From Fulvia fulva (lineage: Eukaryota; Ascomycota; Dothideomycetes; Mycosphaerellales; Mycosphaerellaceae): a stretch of 64,000 nt of DNA. The stretch's first letter is position 1; each line of letters starts with the position of its first letter. Below the pieces are notes generated by a model that worked only from the letters and a program-made list of their open reading frames with translations, did not search any database and was not told the DNA's origin. The translations under genes were made by a program, and so were the position numbers. The stretch is taken from assembly GCF_020509005.1 (NCBI RefSeq), contig NC_063024.1, forward strand, positions 1,240,001 through 1,304,000, read 5' to 3'. This document shows positions 25,627 through 34,923 of the stretch, piece after piece.

Positions 25627-28600
25627 ATAGATAGATAGATTTGTTATTCCCCTATTCTAGGACCCTATCCGGCCTATAAAGGTATATATCTATTGTTATA
25701 TATAAAGGGAAACCCGAATAGGTAAAAACCCTTCCCGCCCCCCACTTCTCCTTATCTAGATTAGCTTTCCCTCTAAACGTACGTAGTCTATATTACTACC
25801 CCGTTAGCCTACGCTCCTAGCCGGTCTCGTCGCGCTACGTCGTGTCCTCTCTTCCTATACTACTCCTACTAGGCGGTACTGTTCTAGCTAGCCCTTCTCT
25901 AGTATCTAGTTCGTAATACGTCGTAGGTCCTTAGCGTTGTTAAGAAGTGCCCTAATCGTCCGGTTCCTCGCCTTTACTATCTACTCCCCCCTTCCTAGCG
26001 ACTAACTCGGATAGACGAGGAGTACGTACCGTACGTTCTAGGAGCGATAGCCGTAGGGGTAGCTAGTATTTGTGTATCCTAGAACCTTCCTCTATAATAG
26101 GTCCCCCTAGAGGCCGATATGTTCGCTTTGTAGTTAGGTTACTATACTACTCTATACCCTCGTAAGGCGGTAGTAGATAAGCTTTAGGGGGTGCTTAACC
26201 GCGGATTTCGTAGCTAACTATTCCTTAGGTTGTCCCGCTAGCTAAGGGCGTCTACTATGCCCTACACCCTAGTTGTTCTACCTCTCTTTCTATAGTTGCT
26301 CTATAAACGGCTTCTTACCTTCCTACCGTGTTACTAGCTATTCGTCCCTTACCCGGTAGTTCGGCTCGTTTCCGGGTCGAATACCCTTATACGCTAGTAC
26401 TAATTCGCGGGCCCTTACGACTATACTAGCGATGACCTACTATACTAGGTACTATACCGACTTGCCTAAGTAGGAGGTCCGTAGTCCCTAGATATATAGG
26501 TCGATCGGCGGTATAGCGGTCTCGTACTTAAGTATCCTTATTAGTATCGACTTGTATACCCCGGTGACCTTCCTTAGGCATTAGTTTTAGATCTTCGCTA
26601 GCGGCGCGACGAGTCCCTTCGATAGGTAGGCCCTCTCGCCTAAGGACTACACTTAGCTACTATAGGTAAGGACTGGCCGTATAATAGCCGTATATAGGAG
26701 TCGTAACTACCGGAAGTCCGCGTCCTATATAGACGTAGTAAGCCTCTAGTATAATGCTATATTCTGTTTAGCTTTCCGTAATATTACCTATACGTACTTC
26801 CTCTACCGTAGCGCCGGGCCTACCTATAGTCCGAGGATCCTAAGCTAATTTACCGGGTTAGTCGTGTACCCCTATATCTAGATAGAAGCTTATATATTAT
26901 AGAATCGTAGCCGGCGCGTAAAGTGTATTAGATTGTACTTTTCTAGGGCAAACCGAGCCCTATACCTCCTAGCCTAGTCCTCGTAGATCTTATGCTTCTC
27001 TTCTAGTAGCCTATAGTTCTCCTTAGTCGAGGAAGACTACGCTAGGATATTCGTGTCGTCTACGAAGCCGCTCGTAGCGGTGTTCTAGGATTCTAGGGCT
27101 AGGAGTAGCGTCGCTATAAAGAAGAGGAATAGAATAGGTACTAGTATTAAGCCTTACGGGATTCTAGTATAGACTACTTAAAATAGGCTTCTATACTAGC
27201 CGACTAGGATCGACGTACTACGGTTTTGGAGGTAGGACCGTACGAAGTTAATAAGCTACTTAGGGCGTCCTTTCGACCTTAGGATATAGAGTAGCCGCGG
27301 GTATAACACGTAGTCAAAGGCTCCCGATATGTCTAGGCTAAGTAAGGAAGCCACCTTGTCCCTATTCTTATACTAGATAGCCTTTACCTAAGAGGTAATA
27401 AGTTCTATCGCGGATAGCGTCGATCGCTATAGGCGCGTACCTATCTAGGTGTCCGGGAGTAGGGAGTATTCCTCTACCGCCTCGGAGAGTCTCGTTATAA
27501 CTAGCTTCTTAAGCGCCTTCCTAAGAGTATTAAGGAGCGCAATTAGGCGGTACGACTTTACCTACGTATAGTCTTCCTTTTACGGCTTACGTAGGACTAC
27601 TATCGTCGATTATTTAAATACTATCGGGTAGTATCCGGTCTATAGGTAGGCGTTAAAGATCGCTATAACTACTAGGGCTAGTTGATCTCTACACTTCTTT
27701 AGTAGCTCGTTTAGGATCCTATCCGGCCCCGGGGCTTTCTTCGCCGGTAACTTCCTAAGTATAGCGGCAACTTCTCCCTCGGACACCTCCTATTAGACCG
27801 CGATACTAGGGGCTAGGGGAGTAGAGCTGTTTATATCGCTTAGATTAGCCTCGACTAGGGGCGGGAAGAACTTGCTAGCTAGTAGACGTGCCTTGGCCTC
27901 GGGGTCGCTAACCGGGCTACTAGGCAATTGTAGCGCTAGGATAGAGAAGGAGGGGCCCTATGTAGGGTCCTGTCGGGCCTATTTCGCTAGCTTCTACATC
28001 CTCTCTAGCTTGCCGGCGATTTCTTCTACTATAGCCCTCTAGCCGACTGCTTTCTCCCTTCGTATTATAGCTTTCTTCTGTTAGTATGCCTCCCTATATA
28101 CGTTCTAGGCCTCCTCGCTATAGCTACTCGTCTACACCCGGCGGGCTCTCCTTCCTTCTCTTACTACCGTAGTACACTCCGGCGTCTAGTATAGTTTAGA
28201 CTATGTCGTTAGTTAGGTAAGCGGAACGTAAAGTAAGGTCGCTTTTCTTATCTCGTCTATTAACCCTTAGACTGCCTCGTCTATCTCGTCTTTACTAATG
28301 TATTACTACTACGCGATCTAGACTAGCCTCTCGGAGTCATCGAGGCACGCCTAGATGTTAGCCTAGTAGGCCTTTCCCTAGTTTAGCTTAGGGGTTCTCG
28401 CTAGTATACGTTATATCTATATCGTAATAGAGGTCCTAACTAGTATATAGTCTAATGACGCCTCGAGTTTATATTCGATCCTATAGTAGGTTACCGTATA
28501 GTAGTAGCTATCTAAGATCTAGGAGAGGTCGATCGTGCCGTAGAGTCCCCCTCTCTTCTAGGTGCCTAGGTCCTTCGGGGTATTAAGGGCAATTACGTTA

Positions 28601-30460
28601 CTCGCTATCAAGTCGAGTACTTCGTCGGCTATAGGGTACGGCTATATAAGGCTTTCCTAGGAAGGGTGGTATATGTTAAAGTCTCCTACTACGATATAGT
28701 ACCCTTGTCTCTTAAGCGCACTATCTAGGTGTCTATAGACCCCTAGGTCGCGGCTAGACCTCGAGGCTAGCGGTTATATATATAGGTTGTGTATCTAGGT
28801 GCTACCTACGTAGAGGGAGGTAATATCGCCCCCGCCTTCTTCGTCTACGTAGTATACTACCTCCTAGTCGGATTCTAGTATGTCTATGCTAACATAGAAG
28901 CACGTACGGGGTCTACCGTCGCCTCGTAGGCATGTCGTGTAGTCTAGTAACTTGTAGGTCGTTAGTCTCTTATAGTACGGGTTAATCTAGAGCTCCTAGA
29001 TTATAAGGACGTAGTAGACGCGCGGGTCCGCCTCGTGTAGGAAATGGTTCTAGACTATATCCTTGCTATAGTTGACGTTATACTAGATGATACTAAGCGC
29101 GTCGAGGCTAGTTATCGGTATCGACAATTATTTCCTCTATATCGTCCTATGTCCTACTACCCTATACGTCCTAGTCTACGCCTATCGGCTATATACTAAA
29201 GGGGAGCCGGGCCTAGTTAGATTCCCTCGCCGTAGCTAGTAGAGTACGTGGCCTCCCGTACGCCCTAGGTTACGTATCCTTTATATCGTTCTCGGCCCTA
29301 GGGCGCTTATGCCCGACCGCCGCTAGTTAGTTCCGGTATAGGCTAGCCTTACGGTCGCCGTAGAATCTTAAGGCGACGGTTCTATTTGTGATTGCCTTGT
29401 TTTTCGCTAGTTTCCGCTATAGGCATTCCGTACTATACGATAGGTAGTGCCCCGGACAGTTCGCGTACCGTCTCGTAGTCGATATATAGTCCCTAGATAT
29501 ATAGTCTCCTATATAGTTCGAGTAGGCCTACTTATTTGTACACGTATAGGTTTGGTGTCTATAATGTTAGCATTTAAAGTATTAGAGGACACGAAAGGAT
29601 AAGGAGTACTTTTCTACTATCTTAAGGCTATATTACTAGACTAGGCCTTGTTCTATCGCTAGATCCGCCGCTTTCGCGTCTTATAGCTATACTATTAGCG
29701 CCGAGGCCTTCTTACCTTCTAGCCATTTCCTATAGAGCCAAGTCGCCTTCTAGATTAGAGAGTTAAGAGTGACCGGGTTGTCCTCTTAGAGAGCGCGTAG
29801 GTGACCCTAGTTAGTTAGGTTAAACTCCTTAGGCATATCGTAGACTAGGATCGTAAATTGTTTCGTTAAGACCTTCGCTAATGCCGTAACCTTAGATGCC
29901 TACTATAGCTATACCTCTAGGTGCCTCCTAGTAGTAGTAGAGCTAGTATAGATCTATAGAGTGCCGTTAGACTATTAGTACACTACGACTACCCCTAGTT
30001 AGTTAATTCGTTAGGCGAGCTCCTTGTTTAATAGCTTCGCAACTTCGGCCTAGTCTTCCTTTGCTACAATACGGATCGTAACTACATCGTACGTTAGGCG
30101 GGGGCCTAGTATCGATACCGCGACCGATGCCTAGCTATAGGGGTATTGATTCCGGGTGGCCTTGCTAATCGCCTAGGACGTCGTCCTTATTTCTTGTTGC
30201 CCTCGGTAATACGACAGTATAAGCGCCGTACGTAGCTAAGTGATCATTACCTATAGAGACCGGTAAGGGAGCTGATCGTTAGTTTCTATACTTTTTACGT
30301 CCTCTATAAGTTGCTACTAGTTATCTTAGGGGGGCTTCGCCTATAGGGCCGTAGGCGCCGTTAGTACCGTAGCCTAGGCTACTATTACCTAGGAGTTGCC
30401 TAATGTAGCTAGGCACCTCCGCGGCGTTTAGAGCTAAAGAAACAGGGTGAAGAGAGCTTC
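25627..30460 (-). mobile_element. LINE D, inverted near-copy of LINE C (RIP-dead)
   Basis: This matches LINE C along its full length in the opposite orientation. The 3' AGAT tail is at 25,627-25,640, the FVDD-encoding site near 27,055, the KKAPG region near 27,740, the GDFN region near 28,680, the zinc knuckles near 29,420-29,590 and the 5' end at about 30,460. Sampled differences from LINE C are mainly C/T or G/A. The FVDD site reads FVDDTNI. No target-site duplication is obvious, so the insertion may be old or the flanks rearranged. Together with LINE C it forms a 4.8-kb inverted repeat. Confidence 0.9.
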
Positions 30461-32006
30461 AAGCTATCTAGATTGAATAAGGTAGAACTCCCTTAGTCCT
30501 AGGGGCAGTGGCCTGCTTTATATATCGTTAGAATGGCCTTAATAAGAGCTTTCGAATATGTCTTGTTTTGGCGTAGAGATCGATGAGCGTTTTCCTCCCT
30601 CCGTTCTATATAGTATCTCCTCCCGTCCTTTATATAGTAATTATAGTAAATGCCGTCGGGCGTAAGTATCTTACTAGGGTCTCCTAAGCGCTTACGGTAA
30701 TAATATAGAGTATAGACCTATTAATTACGAAAGACATCCTAGATAAACTCCTATCGTAATAATTCGTCGTGTTCGTTAAGTATAGGTATCTTATCGAGGG
30801 TTTATTAAAGGTTGTCGTCCGTAGGTATCGGCGGCGAATCCGAATTAATAAGGCGATTAAGACGTATAATACGCTTATATTAAACAGACTCGGAGTAAGC
30901 TTAAGCGCGGCGGTAACTACGGCTAGGAGCGGATAATAATAGTATAGACCTAAGAGGTCTAGCTCTAGGCCTATAGCGTAGGTAAATCCGGTCAGCCTCT
31001 TCTTTATCGTTGTCTCTATATATAAAATCTATCCTAGGGTACTTATTCTTATAAGGTATATACTACTTATACTTATAGATTAGGTTACTACCGATAACGC
31101 TATCGTAGTAGTAAACGTAATAGTTCTCGGTTATACTATCCTATCGTAATTCTACCCGTAAGATATAATACTTAGTATATTCGAAGTAGTTAGGAGCCTT
31201 TAGAGCGAGGAAAGCTCGGCGTAGAGCGATAGGCGCTATTAGCGTAGCTAGCGCGCTAGGAGGTATTAGCGTAAACGATATATTCTAAGAGGCGGTACTA
31301 GTTATATTTTAAGAAGTACTAGTACTAGTACTACCGCTAGTATTAATGTCCTATTCCTTACCCTATAGCTTATCTTATTTAGCTTATTATTATTAACGAG
31401 TCGTATATCGACTAGTACGCTTAGCTATATTCCGAGCTTAAAGATCTCTAACTATATTCGGTATATATCGTACGAGTAGGTAATACCTTAGAATCTAATT
31501 AGGATTTAGTATTAGATATGTTCTCGGTATCTATAGTTAAGATATTAAAGGAGGTGTACTAAGGGGCGACCCGGTAGGTAGGTTCGGATAGCGAGTAGGC
31601 GTAGGCTAGATCTACGGAGGCTAGATCTACGGCGGGTATATCTACGGAGGGTATATCTACGGAAGGAACTCCTTATTCGGCTTCTTAGAACTATAGTAGG
31701 TATAGCTATCTAGGCTAAGAGCTTTAAGGTCGATGTCGATAGGTACTACCGGCTTAGAGGGAGGGGTGTTCTTATAAGGACTACCGCCTCCTAGGGGGTC
31801 TAGGGATACACCTCCTAGTACGATTGTTATTATAGTAGTGTATCGTTCTATTCTTCTACTATTATTATTGTCTGTCTATCTTAATAGTAGATAGAGTAAT
31901 AGAAAGTACGATATCGAGATAGAGATTACGGAGGAGAGAGAGAGACGAGCTTAAGAACTTAGAAAGTAAGCGGAAGTAGATTACGGAAAAGAAGACGGAA
32001 GAGAGT
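30461..32006 (-). other. Unassigned RIP-degraded reading frame
   Basis: The minus strand can be read for several hundred codons through TAG/TAA only, which suggests a former coding region. Segments include YKYKQYIPYKNKYPRIDF (near 31,050), a basic Arg/Ser-rich tract and YSKALIKAILTIYKAGHCP just before LINE D. I do not recognise it. It might be an ORF1 or gag-like protein of another element. Confidence 0.4.
31604..31666. repeat. Short tandem repeat, 15-16 bp x 4
   Basis: Four consecutive units of the form GGCTAGATCTACGGAG or GGTATATCTACGGAG, differing mainly by C/T. It lies within the unassigned relic and would encode a short repeat if translated. Confidence 0.7.
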
Positions 32007-32011
32007 AGAAC
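32007..32011. repeat. Left target-site duplication of the solo LTR
   Basis: AGAAC, matching 32,196-32,200. Confidence 0.8.
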
Positions 32012-32195
32012 TGTCACGGGTAGCTCGCGACCCCTTACTATAGCTACGTCGGCCCGGGTGAACCGCGGACCTTCCGTATCGGGTTAGCGCGGCTTAGCTT
32101 TACTTTATAACTTCGCCGCGCCTCGCGCTCCTCTTTTATAGCTTCGTAGAATAACAACTCTCTCATTCGGACCCTATAGTACGCGCGCCCTTATA
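32012..32195 (+). repeat. Solo LTR of the chromovirus family
   Basis: 184 bp, same length and sequence family as the chromovirus LTRs, starting TGTCACGGG and ending CCTTATA. A perfect AGAAC duplication flanks it and there is no internal sequence beside it. This is what recombination between the two LTRs of a full element leaves behind. Confidence 0.9.
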
Positions 32196-32200
32196 AGAAC
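32196..32200. repeat. Right target-site duplication of the solo LTR
   Basis: AGAAC, matching 32,007-32,011. Confidence 0.8.
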
Positions 32201-33374
32201 ATTCGATATAACCCTAATTTACCGTAATTATATATAAGAATCTTCTATAGGTATCCGATACTATTTATTAAATACTATCTCGGCGTATATAGCCTTCCGC
32301 CCTATACCGAGCTACTAATTCAGTTCCTATATATAATGTTTACGTATTAGTAGTGTCCGTATTTATCTTGTCGACTATCGTATATACTAGGGGTCCTACG
32401 GAGCTATATAGGCTCCTCTAGAGAGGGCGTAGCCTCTAGCCTCCTTTATATTACTAACGCTCGTTTAGTTACCTAGCGTCTACGCGGTATCTTCGACGTA
32501 CTAAGGGTTTCTATATACGTCCTATATACGTCCTATATATAGATTTATACCCTTTATATAGAGCGTACGTATTAAGACTTTTTATAAGGAGGAGCGACCT
32601 TTTATAAGGAGGTAGCCGCTATTATAGCGCCTCTTCGCCTAACCCTATAGAGCTATACGTATCCTCTAGGTAGGGCGTAATATCAAAGTAATAGCAGGCT
32701 CCTTAATAGATTAGTACGTATATAAATGTTAGGGCGAGAGCCTAGCCTATAAGATATAAGAGTAAAAGCGAGAATGTAGGTACGAAGTATAGATATAAAG
32801 GGTATAGTATAATTGCTACACAAAATAAAAGACGAAGAAAGTAAGAGAGGCCTAGGGAAGGCTAGATACTTATACGCGATCCTCGCGAGTATATATCCCC
32901 GTATTAATAGGGCTAACCCGTACGAAGCCGCGCTTAGTAGCTTTACTCAAAACCTTATTCTAACCTGCCCTACGTTCCGAGTCTTCTACGTGCTTCTTCT
33001 AGGGTCTAGCGTAGTTGCGGGTGCTCGCGGGAGTACCGTAAGTTATATAGTTACGAGCCGAAGTGAATCTGTTAAGGGTTAGTAGAGTAGTGAATTTAGA
33101 GGGCTAGGTCCCGTAGTAAATGTTACGGGGCCTATAATTCTTAGCGCTTATATACTAAGCTAGACTTTTACTTCTTAACGACTTCTAAGTACTCTAAGGC
33201 TCTTCTGTCCCTACCTTCTATATACTCTATAGGGAGACTATAACAATAAAAGAGTCCTACTGACTCATTATGTTAGTGAATGCTTTATATAAGGTTAGGG
33301 TAGCTTTTGACTTCCCTAGTCTCACTTCTTATCTCACTTTTACTAAAGCTATATCATTGAGATAATTTGTATGC
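32201..33374. other. RIP-mutated stretch with no recognised gene
   Basis: TpA-rich at first, then gradually normal after about 33,200. It contains short local duplications, such as TTTTATAAGGAGG twice near 32,580-32,610 and an ATACGTCCTAT repeat near 32,515. An open frame of 89 codons at 32,813-33,082 has no recognisable content. Confidence 0.5.
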
Positions 33375-33483
33375 CTATTGTCTCGCGTAGCGGCAATATA
33401 GCTAAGTAGTTATCTATAACTATAGCACGTTGTACGATACATCCTTAGTGTGCTATTATATTAATGCTATTGCGAGACAATAG
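33375..33483. repeat. Small inverted-repeat element
   Basis: CTATTGTCTCGC (33,375-33,386) and its exact reverse complement GCGAGACAATAG (33,472-33,483) bound a 109-bp segment. The inner bases also pair partly. It could be a MITE or foldback relic; no target duplication is clear. Confidence 0.45.
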
Positions 33484-34088
33484 CCTATTATAGGGCAAAA
33501 GTCCGTTTGTAGCTTGCTACGCTTAGGGGTTGAACTCATCGCTTCACTACCCTCTAGGTTATCGAAAGTCTAATCAATTAATTGATGGCGCATTACTTAT
33601 CGTGGCCTATCGAAGCTTTAAACTTATCTTCTTCTCTTTATTATGTATAGCGGGTATCACCGGTCGTGGCCTCCTTAGGATGCGGTATTCGTTACCTTCC
33701 CTATTGTTGCCTAGGTGCGCCTACGCCTCGCAGTGTTGTCTTCGGGCGGCTATAGGATGACTCGATTGAAGTTCATAGGTATGAACAGTCGGTGGGTTCG
33801 CTCACCGGCGATAATGGGGTGTTTGGATATACTGTAATAGTCTCACCTCCGTCGAGGGAAAGTTGTAAAGGCACCTTCGGGGTGCCTTACTTTCTACACT
33901 TTAGAAGGTCGTGAAGGTCACCAGTTCGAGCGTGCCCTGTCTATCTCTTTTTGCTAATGCCTATGGGGGTGGGGTGAGGTGAGCGTGGACACAGAGTGAG
34001 ACAGGCGTCAAGGTCGCTAGTTCGAGCGTGTTCAATTGCTGCATCGTCGTCTCTTTTTGCTAGTAGGCACGGTAGGTATAACTTGACA
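33484..34088. other. Transition zone with a ~100-bp tandem duplication
   Basis: CpA and TpG are back to normal here. Two related units, about 33,906-33,960 and 34,004-34,070, share AGTTCGAGCGTG and CTCTTTTTGCTA. The segment from 33,858 resembles the RIP-mutated sequence at 9,603. No gene is evident; an open frame at 33,530-33,760 has no family content. Confidence 0.45.
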
Positions 34089-34203
34089 GTGTTTCTCGTG
34101 ATCTGATTGGCTGTCGCTATCTACGCGCTACGGATGCTGCAGCTGCTACGGACAGGCTCGTTTCTGCCGTTTGATCGTTAGCCAATAGGGCTGCGAGAAA
34201 CAC
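34089..34203. repeat. MITE-like inverted-repeat element, unmutated copy
   Basis: 115 bp with perfect 10-bp terminal inverted repeats, GTGTTTCTCG and CGAGAAACAC. Internal sequence next to the ends also pairs (TGATTGGCTG-like with TAGCCAATAG). It is the counterpart of 9,729-9,842 but keeps CpA and TpG, so it escaped RIP. Confidence 0.55.
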
Positions 34204-34336
34204 CTTGCACATACCGCCGGCAGTATATGAGGTGCAAGCTATGATGGCGCCATACCATTGTCCTGGGTCTCCGTCACTACCGCCTTACGCATCCTGCTTC
34301 TGCTTCATCCAGTAGGTTGTATTACTGGAGGTTAGG

Positions 34337-34456
34337 TCGTCCAGCTTGGGCGCAATCTGTTTCTAGTCTTCCAGCTCGGGCGCAATCTGTCTCTAGCCTT
34401 CCAGCTCAAGCGCAATCTGTTTGTGGTCGTCCAGCTCGTGGGCGCAATCCGTTTCC
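34337..34456. repeat. Minisatellite, 30 bp x 4
   Basis: Four consecutive units starting at 34,337, 34,367, 34,397 and 34,427 share CCAGCT and GCGCAATCTGT. The last unit has small length changes. It is not in a credible gene. Confidence 0.8.
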
Positions 34457-34484
34457 TATTGCTGACACCAACACCGCTGTAGTA

Positions 34485-34655
34485 TCCAGGTCCGTCTCTT
34501 CTCGTTCCCTAGGGGAGACCCCCGAGACCCCCCTCTGCCTGCGGCAAGCTCTTGTCGCGAGGTGTAGGCGTGTGTGGTCTCCAAATCCATCTCTTGTGTT
34601 TCCAGGGAAGACCCCCTGGACCCCCCTTTGCCTGCGGCAGGCTCTTGTCGCGAGG
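34485..34655. repeat. ~92-bp imperfect tandem duplication
   Basis: GACCCCC followed by TGCCTGCGGCAAGCTCTTGT at about 34,513-34,562 recurs at 34,605-34,655 with a few changes. The preceding 25-30 bases (TCCATCTCTT-like) are also repeated. Confidence 0.7.
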
Positions 34656-34738
34656 GCTGTCGATTGCCTCCGGCGGGCTCAATGACCTCCGCTCGAGTGT
34701 TCGCAGGCTCACACGTCGCTATGGTATTGCGCAGTGTT

Positions 34739-34923
34739 GCTGAATCCGTGTTGTGGTGGTGACTGCGCACGGCCTCGCAAGCTCGGCGCATGCCGCAGTC
34801 TCCACCTACACGGATTCAGCCAATGGCTACGCCGCACTAGCAGCTAGCGTTCAATGGACTTCGTCCAATGAACGCTGCGCTTGCTCGGTGCGGCTTCGCC
34901 ATATTATAACGCGCCTTCGGCGC
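34739..34923. repeat. Cluster of strong hairpins
   Basis: An imperfect inverted repeat pairs 34,739-34,767 with 34,794-34,820 (GCTGAATCCGTG against CACGGATTCAGC at the ends). It is followed by a hairpin at 34,847-34,875 (12-bp arms with one mismatch, loop CTTCG) and another at 34,911-34,923 (GCGCC/GGCGC). Function unknown; a foldback element relic is possible. Confidence 0.6.

Larger units (their letters stand above)
1..33200. other. RIP-mutated transposon island
   Basis: CpA and TpG are nearly absent and TpA is abundant over the whole stretch; the first 120 bases have 21 TpA, 1 TpG and 0 CpA. CpG is retained, so the block is not extremely AT-rich. This is the footprint of repeat-induced point mutation acting on CpA on both strands. 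In every element, stop codons stand where Gln or Trp is expected, and His or Cys codons have become Tyr. The right edge is gradual: CpA and TpG reappear between about 33,200 and 33,900. Confidence 0.93.

Noticed and set aside
32813..33082. 89-codon plus-strand open frame at the island edge
   Set aside because: No recognisable domain and within RIP-affected sequence.
33530..33760. 76-codon frame
   Set aside because: No family content; transition-zone DNA.
33906..34070. Possible tRNA-derived SINE (GTTCGAG plus T5 run, twice)
   Set aside because: No convincing A box at the right distance and no further copies seen; left as a tandem duplication.
34337..34456. CRISPR-like array
   Set aside because: Units are contiguous 30-bp tandem repeats without unique spacers, in a fungal genome.
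34456..34791. 111-codon minus frame over the duplicated GC-rich block
   Set aside because: It arises from the tandem repeats and shows no conserved features.
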